Source of the DNA: Distichodus sexfasciatus
Taxonomy: Eukaryota > Chordata > Actinopteri > Characiformes > Distichodontidae
Length of the DNA: 64,000 bases
Reading direction: 5' to 3'
Assembly (NCBI GenBank): GCA_032718565.1
Contig: JAVGVS010000700.1
Location: 62,001-126,000, forward strand
This document shows, piece after piece, positions 1 through 12,380 of the stretch. Every line of letters begins with the position of its first letter. The stretch's first letter is position 1. The notes beneath the pieces are model-generated. The model worked only from the letters and a program-made list of their open reading frames with translations. It was not told where the DNA came from and searched no databases. The position numbers were made by a program, and so were the translations under genes.

Positions 1-1337
1 TTTTGTGGGTCGCTGCACTGGAAGCCAGAGTGAGGGAAGGACGGAGAAAAAGAGAAGGGGGGGAGGGGGCAGAGCACAGCAGCAGGTGTGAGGACTCGCT
101 GTTCCCAGAGTGGCTGACGAGGTCTCAAGCCCTGCTGAGTCGGTTCTACTGCATGATAAAGCCTTATCTTCCCTGCCGAGAGAGAGCGAGAGAGAGAGAG
201 AGAGAGGGAGGAAGAGAGGGAGAGCAGAAAGCGCCTGTGTTCTTGTTTGCTGCGGGCCTTTAAGTTGTACAGACGAAAATCACACGTTTTTCCTTTCTAC
301 TCTAACTCATCTGATGATCACAATAGTGAAGTTGAAATTAAGAGAACACTGAAATGCAAGAAAGACGAGGATGCATTTAGGTGTGTCTTCTGGAATTACG
401 CATAAATAAGTGTGTTGGCATTTGTGAACCAAAGAGAAGAATTTTGAATGAATGGATTTAACAAGTATTCGGTTCCTTCGCTTGTGAATCGCTGGTGGTT
501 TTATTGAAAAGAAAGTGTGGCTGTTAAGATCCGTCTCGGCTCCTTACGTAAAGCCGCCGAACGCCACAGGGACACGTACAGCCTGTCGTCATAGCAACAG
601 GCTCCAGTGATAGGCACCCATGTGGAGACGGAGCCTTTTTCCCCTCACTTTTCCTTTTTCTTTTCTTTTTTTTTTAACAACTGCCTTTCTGTTTATAGAA
701 ATTCCACAAGACAAGTTAGCAACTTTAATTCATCCTCTGAACCCCCCGCTGCATGAAGTGTGCATCAGAGACGCGCAGCGGAAATTTCCATGAAAGAACA
801 AGGAGCGAGAACATTGCATCCATCTGTATGTGTTAAGTCGCGAACAGCAGCTGATTCTAATGGCTTTTCAACTCTGCAGCTTTTTTCCTTCCTCTTTTGC
901 GAATCACTGATTTGTTGTAGCTCTCTTTTAAAGTCAATAAAGAATATCAATCCTTATGAAGGTGCCGCCCACTGACTCTCTATTACTGGTGTTCCCTTTA
1001 TCTGGCATGTCCAGACGGGTCAGCACTGGGATGATATGACGTGTTTTACTTCTGATGCTGCACTTTATTTTAACCGTCACGTCACATATGGTAAATACTG
1101 TATGAGTTTTTTGTGGCAGTTTGCTTTTAAATAATATATTTAAACAGCTCCATCTACAGCCTGTAGGTTCCACACAATTTGTAGACATTAAGAAAGTATG
1201 AATACACTGCTTGTGACAATGAAAATAAGGTGAAAATTAGGCACAAACGTACACTTTCTCAACCACAGTGTTGCCATATCTACAAACAGACTGAATTAAC
1301 GCAAACCATTTAACCCTCTACGCATTCCCAACATTCT
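1..1337. other. Unassigned non-coding stretch
   Basis: No gene recognised. A (GA)n tract lies at about 179-215, a T-rich tract at about 645-675, and a CpG-containing segment at about 530-600 with a weak X-box-like ATAGCAAC. Short open frames here look random. Confidence 0.5.
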
Positions 1338-1400
1338 ACATTTACAGCATTTAGCAGATGCTCTTATCCACAGTGACGTATAACAATGCTTTGCCACATA
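1338..1400 (-). mobile_element. Family 3 SINE tail fragment
   Basis: Plus strand reads CATTTACAGCATTTAGCAGA then TGCTCTTATCCACAGTGAC, the complement of the family 3 tail. No head is visible. Confidence 0.55.
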
Positions 1401-1472
1401 AGTTATACAAGAACAACGTGTAGTGAAATACACCCTGATTTTTTTAATAAAGCTGTAAAAATGATTAATTAA

Positions 1473-1794
1473 TTCATTATCCTAACCACTTAATCCCTAT
1501 CAGGGTCGCAGGGACAGGAACCTATCCCGGAAACTACGGGCGCAAGGTGGGGACCGACCCTGGGCAGGCGCCAACACACCACAGAGCAAACACACTCACA
1601 TATTCACAGCTTACGGGGCCAGTTTAGAGTCGCCAATTAACCTACAGTGAATGCTTTTGGATTGTTGGAGAAAACCCACGCAAACACGGCGAGAGCATAC
1701 AAGCTTCACACAGAAAGGCCCTACGGTTTAACCCGGGGCTTGAACCCAGGACCTTCTCGCTGTGAGGCGGCAGCGCTAACCACTGTGCCGTCCC
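1473..1794 (-). mobile_element. tRNA-derived SINE, family 2
   Basis: Read on the minus strand it starts with a tRNA-like head (CACAGTGGTTAGCGCTGCCG, then a GGTTCAAGCCC-type B box) and continues into a body containing the complement of CAAACACGGCGAGAGCATAC. It is a family widespread in fish genomes; five copies lie in this window. Confidence 0.8.
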
Positions 1795-3372
1795 TGTACA
1801 AATTAAAACACAAAAACAAAATTGAGTCAAGGAACTAAATCTAAGAACATTAAAAATGTCAGGAAAATACAGAAAGGTTTTCTAAAAAGAGACCTACCTG
1901 TAAAAAGTAACTACATGGGCATAATATTATAAAACTATATATGTAAAACCTTTTTAAATCATAGAAACATCTATATATTTTAGGTTATTCTAGTCAAATT
2001 AGCGTATTCAAGTTAAGGGTTTAAAACATGGAATTCTGTTTGATTTCATTGATTTTAGGGGTTTAAAAATCAAGAAATATTAAGGGGTTTCAAAAGAAAC
2101 TCTTTCTCATGCCTACACTTTCTTACACTAAGCAGCTGAAACCAGTGATCAGTGTAGATTTCTTAACACCAATAAAAACTGACCGTAGAACTGCATTAAA
2201 CAGAAAATCACACTGCAGTTCACGTCTCAGTTACATGTCGCAGTGAATCAAATAAACTCCACTGCAAAGTGCGTGTCTCCGAAGCCAGATCAGCACGTAA
2301 TGATCCAATTATAAACATACATGTAAATGTTAAACTAAAATGTCACATTTCATACATCTGAGCATTTAAAAGAAGTCCGACTAATATTGTAATAAACTGA
2401 GTCGGCATCGCATTAAGTGCGCATGTGCAGTTGTCACGTGTAAGTATATTTGCATGGCTTACGTGAGCGTTCTGTTTGTTGCACAACAATTAAATTAAAA
2501 TATGCCAGGATACAGCTTATTTTTCAAATCTGATATAGGTTTTCTCACATGAAGTTCATTACATTATTTTCTGAGTAGATGAATCCCCAGCAACATTCCC
2601 CATGGTCATCACAAATGACTATTAATTCAAAGTTCAAATAAACTTGTCATCTCTACTTTACACAAATATATCAGAGACGAGACGGCTCCAGTTTTTACAG
2701 TACAAAGAGCAAATAATGCGCATGGAGTAAGCATATATAAATAAAATATAAAACGTTCAACTGTAATTTAGTTACATGCAGCGTTCAACCTACAATTACG
2801 CTCCTGGAATTGTTTTGACTGGTGTTGTCCATGTGCTTATATATCCTCTCTATTACGGATGTATGAAAGTTTGGTGTAAAATCATTGTTGAGATTTCAAC
2901 ATAACAATAATAATGTTTTGAAGACCTGGCAGCAGCTCTCTGACACACAACTCTTCATCTGATAAAAACGCTGAGCTGAACCTCATCATCATCATCATCA
3001 TCCTACCTGCGGCTCTTCGTCGTCTCGGAAGGTTCTCTTCGTGGTCCTGTGTCTTTAACGTAAAGGTTCCGTTCATGGTATGACATAATTTAGACAAGAG
3101 GCGTTTCCAGCGAAAAGTACTTACATTATTTCAGATTATACAGCGTTTATTTATTACTCGTTAAAGTTTAAATTTTTAGTCGCTACTAAGTGACCGTGCA
3201 CGTGAGTAGAGATTCTCACTGACCGCATTCTTAGCGTTGGCAGAACAGACTCGACTCCCAGCTAATCATCACATTGGGATCAGGTGCGTTCAGGCCAAAC
3301 TCAACTGCTCAAGCCTGCGAGCCCCGATCGCCTGGACAGTGATGGCAAACTGCAAACTTTTCAGTAGGCTCA
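1795..3372. other. AT-rich unique sequence without a gene
   Basis: No coding signal or repeat family recognised apart from a short (TCA)n run at about 2986-3001. Confidence 0.5.
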
Positions 3373-4071
3373 TATCACATGTGTACGACGGCGTTTTAGT
3401 GCCACCTTAAAAAAAAAAAAAATAAATCTACGTGCCACCTTTAAAAAAAAATCTAAGTGCCACCTTAAAAAAAAAAAATCTACGTGCCACCTTAAAAAAA
3501 AATCTAAGTGCCACCTTAAAAAAATGTGAATTTTTTTAAAATTTTAAAGAAATGTTACGAGAATAAAGTCGAAATATTACGAGAATAAAGTCGAAATGTT
3601 ACGAGAATAAAGTCGAAACTACGAGAATAAAGTCGAAATGTTACGAGAATAAAGTCGAAATGTTACGAGAATAAAGTCGAAATGTTACGAGAATAAAGTC
3701 GAAATGTTACGAGAATAAAGTCGAATTTTTACGTGAATGTTTAAGATATGTTCTGTACAAGCACGTCGTCTGCGCCAGTGAGTTAGGTCTACGGAAGACC
3801 TTGCCAACATCAACCGTCAAAGGTAAGGTTTATTAAAAAGTTAAATGTAGTTTGATATAATTTGATTCGACTTTATTCTCGTAATATTTCGACTTTATTC
3901 TCGTAATATTTCGACTTTATTCTCGTAGTTTCGAGTTTTTTTAAGGTTTTTAAGGTGGCACGTAGATTTTTTTTTTTTTAAGGTGGCACGTAGATTTTTT
4001 TTTTTTAAGGTGGCACGTAGATTTTTTTTTTTTTAAGGTGGCACTAAAACGCCGTCGTACATGTGAGATAT
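3373..4071. mobile_element. Palindromic MITE-like element with internal tandem repeats
   Basis: The ends are inverted copies: TACGACGGCGTTTTAGTGCC on the left (from about 3384) and its complement ending at about 4060 on the right. Inside each end are tandem GTGCCACCTT plus poly-A units, then eight plus-sense copies of a 22-bp unit containing GAGAATAAAGTC (about 3555-3725) facing three inverted copies (about 3869-3930). A unique centre lies between. No transposase. Confidence 0.75.
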
Positions 4072-4341
4072 ACGCGCTGAGAACTACGTTTGATGACGCC
4101 AGAGTGTTTTTGTGTTTGGAGAGCGATGAGTGAAGCGGAGGCAAGTGGACTGTAAGGTAAGTGAGCTGATCTGGAATCAGCGGGGATGATTTTACATCAC
4201 ATTACACGCGTGTGGCCAGCAGACGGAGCCCGCGCGCGGTATTTCAAACGATCCGAATCTCTTACTGAATCACTTCAGATGATTCGAGCTCGAGGGTCTC
4301 GTTGCGCCAAATTCGCCGAAGCGCACGACACGTTTATTCAC

Positions 4342-4419
4342 GTAAGAAACCAAAACTTCACTGAAACATTAAACCCATTATAATCGGTTTAATGTTTCAG
4401 TGAAGTTTTGGTTTCTTAC
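4342..4419. repeat. Perfect 34-bp inverted repeat, 10-nt loop
   Basis: The left arm (4342-4375) starting GTAAGAAACCAAAACTTC is exactly complementary to the right arm (4386-4419) ending GAAGTTTTGGTTTCTTAC. The loop is at 4376-4385. Confidence 0.9.
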
Positions 4420-4640
4420 TGCTAAATGCTGTAAATGTAAATATTTTGATATTAACAAGAATATTTAACTCTTGTAAAGCATGTAATTAAGTGATTTTTT
4501 TCACTCAACTGACTGTTTCATTTGAGGATTTTCTTGCTTTGTGTGGATTTCCATAAACTTTCGATTAGATGACCAATCGCAAGTCGAATGATTAAAAGGT
4601 CAACGACGTTTCAAAAATCGCTTTCAAAATGTTTATTTTT

Positions 4641-4723
4641 ATCATTCTCTGCAAAAATAAAAGCTGTACTGTTTCGAGTGCCATCTCGAAACAGTACAGC
4701 TTTTATTTTTTGCAGAGAATGAT
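4641..4723. repeat. Near-perfect 38-bp inverted repeat, 6-nt loop
   Basis: Left arm 4641-4678 starts ATCATTCTCTGCAAAAATA; right arm 4685-4723 ends TTTTGCAGAGAATGAT. One single-base length difference in an A/T run; loop TGCCAT. Confidence 0.9.
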
Positions 4724-4921
4724 AAACACCAGTCCATAACTGACCAATCAGCCCTCTTATGGTCATTCTGACCTGGAAGAGAAATCTGTGCTGCGTCAGT
4801 GCTGGGAACACTGTTTATAGCTCCAGAACCATTATCCTAATGTTTTATCTCAACATTATGACACATACTATAGATGCACCAGCTTGTACTGTGTACTGTG
4901 AGACACACTACTGGAGCAACT

Positions 4922-5148
4922 GGGGCAGTTGGTAGCGTAATGGTTAGGGCGTTTGCCCTGTGAACGGGAGGTACCAGTAAAGGTACCACGAGACACTCAT
5001 GAGCACGGTACTATCCCCAAGCACTACTCCCTGGGTGCTGCCCATGTCAGCTGCCCACTGCTCCTTCTCGGATGGGTCAAATGTAGAGGTAACATTTGGT
5101 TGTGGTGCACTGTGGTGTGTTCACAATGAAAAAAAAATCGATCACTCA
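4922..5148 (+). mobile_element. tRNA-derived SINE, family 1
   Basis: Head GGGGCAGTTGGTAGCGTAAT resembles an A box region; the body has CTGCCCACTGCTCCTTCTCG and the tail GTGGTGTGTTCACAATGA. Thirteen copies of this family lie in the window. Confidence 0.75.
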
Positions 5149-5448
5149 CACTAAATCCCCAAGTTTTATTATATTTGATTATTATGGAGGAAAGGGGACT
5201 GATGTCTTTACTGTAGTTTCAGCCTCAGTTAGTGAGGTTTTGATGGAACTTGTGTGTGAGTCCATGGTTGAGTGCTTCCACCCACCAGTGGTGACCAATT
5301 GATTATAGTAAACACAAAATGTAGTTCTTTTCCTGTTTGTGTTCTTTAAAGTTTCAATATTTAAAGAAGTGGCACATTGCGGATATTCCTTTTACCACCT
5401 GAAGATTTAGCAGCCAAGCCTTCACTTTGACATGAGACTCTGAACATT

Positions 5449-5510
5449 TATATTTCTAACATTTATCAGATGCTCTTATCCAGGGCAACTTATATTTACA
5501 TACCACCAGA
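5449..5510 (-). mobile_element. Family 3 SINE tail fragment
   Basis: Plus strand has CATTTATCAGATGCTCTTAT followed by CCAGGGCAACTTATATTTAC; a 5'-truncated copy. Confidence 0.5.
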
Positions 5511-6734
5511 GTGAACAATTCCACATTGTTTGTGGCCTACATTTCCTTCAAAAATAAAACAGGAACTGGCTGTAGTCGCTCCGCGGCCGAGCCCTTGTTG
5601 TAATAATGTAAGGGTACGGGCGCTGACAGCCCAGTGAGTAATGAACATGTCACCCGGTAGGCCGGAATCACGCCCTCACCGTCCTCACACCTGCTGCCGC
5701 CTTGGCTCGGTGCAGTCTGCACGTTCGCTCGCTTTATTACGGAAAAAACGACTTTAATAATGCACAGACAGAGTGATATTGAGCGTCCGTCAGTTTAATA
5801 CGGGCGCCACAGCACCTCCGGGGGAGTGGCGGACAAGGCCGGACTCAATTTTTGTTTGTTTGGCAAACTCAACGGGAGACGAGAGGAAACAATAACGCTG
5901 CTAGATGCAATAAAGAAGTGGGCGAGAGAGGGATGAGTCTCGCACCCGTCACAGTCAAGGATACATAACACACACACACACATCTCTTGTGTCTCTGCTT
6001 TGGGCACTTGATGGTTCTGTTGATGCCCTTGACTGAGCTTGCCGAGTTTCGCGCCGCTACGACTCTGGTCACGATCCCAGACGCACTTCAGCAGCAGTCT
6101 GGCGTCTAGTCTTGCGGATGATTTGTGGAAATGTAAAGCTCAACTCCAGGGATAAATTGTCGGAGAGAAGCGGCTCATTCAGTGGCCTTCGACATCACTT
6201 AGTGAATGAAAACCTTTATGTGTGACACCCGAAAGGTCTTATCGACATACAGAGATGAAATGAGTGAAACCTGACACAAAACACAGGTTCATTGGGTGTT
6301 AAGAGAGGAGATGTAACAATGTGCGCAGCTCAATTCGATTCCGTTTTCATTGCCACTTTTTCAATCTGAATTTCTCACTATACTGAAAATGTATTTATAT
6401 TATATATTAAATAGTTATATTTTACATAAATATGGCATTACATACAGTAGGCTACATACATTTTCTGTAGCAAATTTCAACTTGTTCATATAATTACATA
6501 CAATTACTGCTCTAGTAACTTTAGCTTTCTTTTTATTGTATGATGGGTTTTTTTGAAGTAATGGGTACCAAAAGAATGCTGACATCAGCCTTTGTATGAC
6601 GTCTCCATTCTAGTGAAAGAAGCTTGAATGGCAGCGAATAAATTCAAATTTCATACAGTCACAATTCAAGTCAAATAGACTGTATTGTGTCTTCAGAATG
6701 AACTGAAATATGAGCTTGAGCATACTCACATACA

Positions 6735-6898
6735 GCGTAGGAAAGGTCTGAGAGGTCATAGATTCCAATCCAGCACTATCCTAACGACAGAACCACAACC
6801 GTTAGGCCCCTGAGCAAAACCCCTAACCCCTGTCCTTGTAGGCAGGACATGTAAGTCACGCTGGAATAGAGCGTCTCCTAAATACCGTAAATGTAAAT
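6735..6898 (+). mobile_element. V-SINE/DANA-like SINE, family 3 (degenerate)
   Basis: Has the inner motif CCCCTGAGCAAAACCCCTAA and the shared tail resembling AGAGCGTCTCCTAAAT followed by GTAAATGTAAATG. That tail is typical of fish SINEs mobilised by RTE/L2-type LINEs. Confidence 0.65.
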
Positions 6899-8880
6899 GA
6901 AGGTATGAGCCACTAGAAGAAGAACCAATTTACTCTAAAGATCCGTCCTCACCCTGCCTTCTAGAAGCCACATCCATCATCATCTTTTAGTCTGTCTCAG
7001 GTTTATTAACTGCTACGGTGGTTATTAAAGGCAGTGTGTATGCCACAGTGCAATTTCTCTTCACACAACACTGCAAACTGTTGCAAAGCTTTCCAGTAGA
7101 CTTCTGACCCCAGACCAGCATCTGTTACATAAACATCCTCCCAAATCCTGTAAGACAAGATTCTAACTGATCTCAGATCAGCTTTTTTTTTTTTTTTTTT
7201 TTTAAAGAAAAAAAAAGGTTTTTACTGTTATCCAGCAGCACAAAGCTCCATCCCATTAATTACTGTAAATCACTTCAGGGAAGCGGCAGAGGCCAGAAGC
7301 AAGCGAACTGACACAGCCAAATCAGCGAAAGCGTTCAGGGAGTCCCAGTCGAGCAGAGGGGAGCAGATGGAGGGATGTGGAAAGAGGAGTGGAGGGGGAA
7401 AAGATGGGAGAGGAAGAGAAGTATGGAGCCTGCGCAGGTGTTTGGCCTGTAATGTGGGGTAGGAGTGGTTGTTAAGACCTTAAGAGAGTTGAGTTGATCT
7501 GGGCATAATTTCTTCCTTCTGTCTCCATCTGTACATACAGCCATTAATCAGCCCCCTCCCGCAAGCATGAAAGAACTGATTATTTAACCAAAAAACAGCG
7601 GAATCAGCTGGGCTAAGCATATTAAAACACACATACACACACACATACACACAAGCTCACACATAGCAAACGTTAGAAAATTTGGACCTCTTGCTAAACG
7701 AGTTTCTAATGATGCGCAGCACAGTGAGTAAAGCAGTACAGGAGCTGCGGCCAAAAAAAGCCCTCGAAGGGTGAGAAAGTGCTTAATGGGCCGTGTTTTC
7801 TTAAAGCCGTTTGATAAATAGAGACATGAACGGTGTTCTATTATGCTGCTGGAAGTGGGCTCACTCCTCCGCTCGTATTTCTCACCATCCACCATTTGTA
7901 CAAACACCCAGCATGTGTCTGCATGCACCAGCCAATTTTTGAACACCACCAAAATAAGTGAAACTGCATCTAAAACCGTCTCTTGCTATGAAACAAGTTC
8001 AGTCCAGGTGAGATTGCAGAAACCGACGACTGACTAAGAGCTTGAGGATGACTAACACACTGCAACTGAAGGCTTTAGCTTCCCACCGAGGTGGGTGCAC
8101 CGTACAAGTGGGCTGTGTGTGTATATTTGCTATAAATAAACATACATTTGTATCAGAGAAATGCCCTTCTATATCTGCTTTTATTCCATCTGTCAACCCA
8201 CATTTCCTGGTGGATAGCAGAGGCTCAGACACCATCTCTCAAAATGCATATTGGCCCTCGGTGCATAATGACCCAAACGCAATAAGGCACCTCAGAGGGA
8301 ATCAGAGACAGGGGGACAGAGGAGATAAGGTGCTTAAGATAATTCATATTTCCTCCAATCCGTGGCAGATTAATGGCAGAAGCTTTAGCTGTTTTCTTCC
8401 CGAATATTACATTACCGATACACACTTCAATTACCCACTCCACTCTCCGCACGGAGGGCGCCCGGGGCGGTGAGCACGTTGTCTTCCTGACAGCTCAAAA
8501 GCACAGTGACATTGAACAGGGAGAGAGTGTGTATGTGTGTGAGAGAATTATATGATCTAATATTGATTCATGAGATGAGTGATACCGCTAAAGTAAACAA
8601 CAATTTACAATAGCCGAGACGTGGCCTCTGGCAGCCAATAAAGCGGCAGTGATAGTAAGCGGTCCCCGGTGTTGATTGAAAAATAAACGTGTGCATATTT
8701 TCGCTCATCTCAGAGATTTTAAAGGGGGAGTGTGAAGGCGTATTGAATGGCTGCGTTCCTGGTGATCCGGCGGTGACCGTAGCTCGACTCTTTCCAGTGA
8801 CAGTGAGTAAAGAAGGTCTGTGAAAAGCAGGAGATGATTTAGAAATCCTGAATCCAAAAGGTGTAAGACCCAAAACTACA

Positions 8881-9236
8881 TTCATTCATTTATTATCTGA
8901 ACCGCTTACTCCCCACTGGAGTCGCGGGGGGACCGGAGCCTATCCCGGGAACTTACGGGTGCAAGGCGTGGAACAACCCTGGGCAGGCACCAACACACCG
9001 CAGGGCACACATACACACACACACCTTACTGGGGGCAATTTAGAGTCGCCAATTATCCTCTAGTGCATGCCTTTGGACTGCTGGAGGAAACCGGAGCACC
9101 CGGAGGAACCCCACGCGAACACAGGGAGAGCATGCAAACTCCACACAGAAAGGCCCTACGGCCGTCCCCAGGGTTCAAACCCAAAACCTTCTCGCTGTGA
9201 GGCGGCAGCGCTAACCACTGTGCCACGGTGCCGCCC
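8881..9236 (-). mobile_element. tRNA-derived SINE, family 2 (near full length)
   Basis: Best-preserved copy of the family, about 355 bp. The minus-strand head begins GGGCGGCACCGTGGCACAGT and has a B box variant. The opposite end is marked by TTCATTCATTTATTATCTG on the plus strand. Confidence 0.85.
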
Positions 9237-10050
9237 ACCCAAAACTACATGCAAATTAGAAGGCCTCTGATGGAAAAAAAACGTCCAGAGAACTGCTGAA
9301 ATGCGTCCAAAGTGAACTATAATCCTATGTAGGTTCTACAGATTTAGTTTTAACACTTAGTTCAAAAAGCAGATCTGGAGCAATATTGCCATCGGCTCTG
9401 CTGGGGTTTCTGTCCTAACCCTTGAGGCCCTTGATAGCCTGAAATGGGTCAGTCTTTTAACCATAATTAGTTCAAACTCTAGAGCCTCCTGAATAATGGA
9501 TGACTTGGGAAGTCAATCAAGTCATGCAACTCTTCAGTCACCTTGCAGATTTGATTTAATGATAGGGGGACGCGTCAAGGCCCGTTTTCACTAAAAGCGC
9601 CGTGGTCCCTACCCAGTTGATGCTCTTTTCAGCCCATAAACACCCCAAGCCTGAGACACTGAGCAGGAGTTATCTGTAATGATGACAATTGGCTCACATT
9701 AGACAGACGTTGGTTTTTCCCACCAGTTACCAGCATATTCGATTTAGTTAACAATCAGCATTCTCGTTAAGCTCAATTCAGGTCACAGTAGCCATGCACC
9801 AAAAAAAAACAAACAAAAAACCAGCACTCTGTATATACTGGCTAATGCGTGCCTATATGAGTTTAGCCTAGCAGCAGCATAATCGCGCTGTCTAAAAGGC
9901 TTCACCCAGGCGCCATAATCAAAAAGGACGGGCTGTTATTGCAGTTTCCTAATGCATTCAAGCGAGCTGCTTTTCTCTCTGTAAACAAAGCTAATACATA
10001 TAATTACCTGGCCTGCCAGGCTTGCGATCTTTTTCCATTATGACCCATCT

Positions 10051-10102
10051 GTGTGTGTGTGTGTGTGCGCGCGCGCACGTGTGTGTGTGTGAGAGAGAGA
10101 GC
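10051..10102. repeat. (GT)n microsatellite with (CG) core
   Basis: GT repeats flank a GCGCGCGCGCAC core and end in a short (GA)n. Potential Z-DNA-forming tract. Confidence 0.85.
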
Positions 10103-10329
10103 AGTATTAAATTAAACCATACAAATACAGGAAGGACCGTTTTTAAAAGGTTTTAACAGTTTTTGTTTGCACTGTGGCTTCCAAAAATCTGTGGAAATAG
10201 TGAAAAACTTGCATTTGTGTATTTTTACCGTTTAAAAAGAGAAGTTATGACTTTTAACAAAAAAGTCACATAATATTTAGGTCATGAGTCAAATTTGAGC
10301 ATGGCACTACAAAGCCCTACTGAAACGGG

Positions 10330-10960
10330 GACAGCTGTGTCCACACCATGATCAGGCTGAACAAAAGTGACTTAGACTTTATGCCTTTGGTTTTGCGTTC
10401 ATTGACGGAAAGTATGCTCTACTGGGTTGAGATCCAGCGACTGACTTGGGCATTTAATATCATCCCTTTTTTACTTGTACCCTTACCTTCCAGTACGTTT
10501 TGGAGCATTTGGCTGAAACTCAACAGAAAGCATCGCTCAGTACACCTCCGAATTTATCTTGCTACTTCTGTCAGCAGTCACATAATCAATAAAGACCAGT
10601 GACCCAGTTCCACTGACAGCCACACGTGCCCATGCCATGACGCTGCCCTCTGCTTTGTCTGACAGATGATGTGGAACGCTTCTGATCATGAGCTGTCCCT
10701 TTCTTTTTCCTTGCCTTTCTCTTCCCCATCATTCCGGCACAAGTTAATCTGGTGTCATCTGTCCAGACAGCCGTAATCCAAAACTGAGCAAGCTTTTTCA
10801 AATGTTTTCTGGCAAAGTCTGTCTTCCAGTTCTTCTGTGTTACTGGTGATCTGCATCCAGATCTAGAGATAAATCCTCTACATTTACATTCATGAAGGAG
10901 CTTCTTGATTGTACACATTGACAAGTAAACCGTCCACCTCAAGAGTGTTTTTGACCTAGC
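10330..10960 (-). pseudogene. Tc1/mariner transposase remnant
   Basis: A minus-strand open frame at 10,942-10,586 reads RSPVTQKNWKTDFARKHLKK and then FWITAVWTDDTRL, close to the Tc1 transposase segment that carries the second catalytic Asp (W-S/T-D-E/D-T/S). The frame lacks the N-terminal DNA-binding part and decays downstream, so it is inactive. Confidence 0.7.
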
Positions 10961-11089
10961 AAGATGCCGTTCTTAGCTAAGAACAAATTCCAGATAAGAA
11001 ATTATTGGTTAGTGTCAGAATCCTTGTGAAAAGGGCATAAGAGGGGTTTCAAAACAGATTTGTTGTAAGAACGATTGGTGAATGAGGCC

Positions 11090-12370
11090 CAATGAGAAAT
11101 AATTTTACTTAATATTTAATGTGATCTATAACATGTGCAGTTCAATTGAAAAACAAGAGGTTTTCATGGAGAGAATACAGTTTAACTTACAATATGCTGG
11201 TTGCACAAATGTGCACACTCTCAAAGTAATACTTTGTTGAAGCAAATTTTGATTTTATTACAGCTTCTAATCACAATCAAACTCAGGTTAAATAGTAGAG
11301 AGTACACACCAGCCATCTTTTAATGTGACTCTGATTAACCCCAAATTAAGATCAGCCGTCCTTGCCCCAACTTTTTAGTTAGTTTACAGTAAAAGATAGA
11401 GAATTTAACTTTTGAGAGATATCAGTCATTAGAAAGGTGCAAAAAATATCCATGGAATTAGATATACTATGGTACACAGTAAAGTCATCAAGAAGTGGGG
11501 AAATTTTGGGACAACAGTGACGTTTCCAACAACTGGGGGTCCCTCCAAAATTGATAAAAAGAGAAGATGAGAACTGGTCATGAAGGCTCCCATGAGGCGA
11601 ACAGCAACAACGAAAGAGCGGCAGGAATTTCTGGAAGGTCTGGACTATGCAAGACTTGTCTGGACTAAGGCTACCCTCTTAGTCTAGACATGAAGAATAC
11701 GCAAGACTGTCTGAACTAAGAGAGAAAAATTATAATTCCAAAAGATATGATTGCACAAAAGCAACACTGTGCATCACCAAAAGAGCACAATCCCCAGGAG
11801 GAATGGTTTAGGATTGTTTTTCTTCACTTGCAACTAGAGCTTTAGTCAAGGTGGAGGGAATCATAAACAAGTACATATACCTGTCAACTGTGGCACAAAC
11901 CCTTCAGGTGCCTGCAAAAAACTGAAGTTGTAGAGAAATTTCACCAGCCCAACGTATACACCCAAATCAACAAAAAAATGGCTTCACCTAAAGAAAATGA
12001 ACATGGACAAAAGTCCAGCTAGAGTCCAGACCTTAATCCAATTGAAAATCTATGAGGTGACCTCAAGAGAGCTGTGCACAGGAGATGCTTTCACAATATG
12101 ACAGATCTGGCACGCTTTTGTAAAGAAGAGTGGGCAAATAGTGCCAAGTAAAGATGTGGAATGCTGATAGTCTCCTACCCAAAAAGACAGTGCTGTAATA
12201 AAATCAAAAGGTGCTTCATCAAAATATTTTTTGTTGTGTTTTTTAACTTATACATGGTATAGAGCAAATTCAAGGTGAAAAAGCTTTTGAAATTATTTCT
12301 CTTGGGCTTTTGTTTTTATTTCACAAAACTTAGCATTCTTTAACAGGGGTTTGTAGACTTTTTATAGCCA
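11090..12370 (+). mobile_element. Degraded Tc1-like transposon with long terminal inverted repeats
   Basis: Inverted ends are visible: GCAAATTTTGATTTTATTACAG near 11,250 against CTGTAATAAAATCAAAAGGTGC near 12,190. The internal plus-strand sequence resembles decayed Tc1 transposase (for example near 11,580 and 12,100) but is broken by many stops and indels. Confidence 0.65.
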
Positions 12371-12380
12371 CTGTACATAT

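Larger units (their letters stand above)
5511..10329. other. Mostly unique non-coding block
   Basis: Apart from SINE copies at about 6735-6898 and 8881-9236, a poly-T/A stretch at about 7183-7217 and a (GT)n/(CG) run at 10,051-10,102, this is unique sequence. Several sub-blocks (about 7700-8450 and 9550-10,040) have balanced composition and homeodomain-like TAAT/ATTA motifs, as seen in conserved enhancers; this is inference only. Confidence 0.4.

Noticed and set aside
3555..3725. CRISPR-like array of regularly spaced repeats
   Set aside because: The units are contiguous tandem copies with no spacers, in a eukaryotic MITE-like element.
8042..8473. Plus-strand open frame of 143 codons
   Set aside because: No domain, no family resemblance, no supporting splice sites, and an overlapping minus-strand frame is also open. 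Treated as non-coding.
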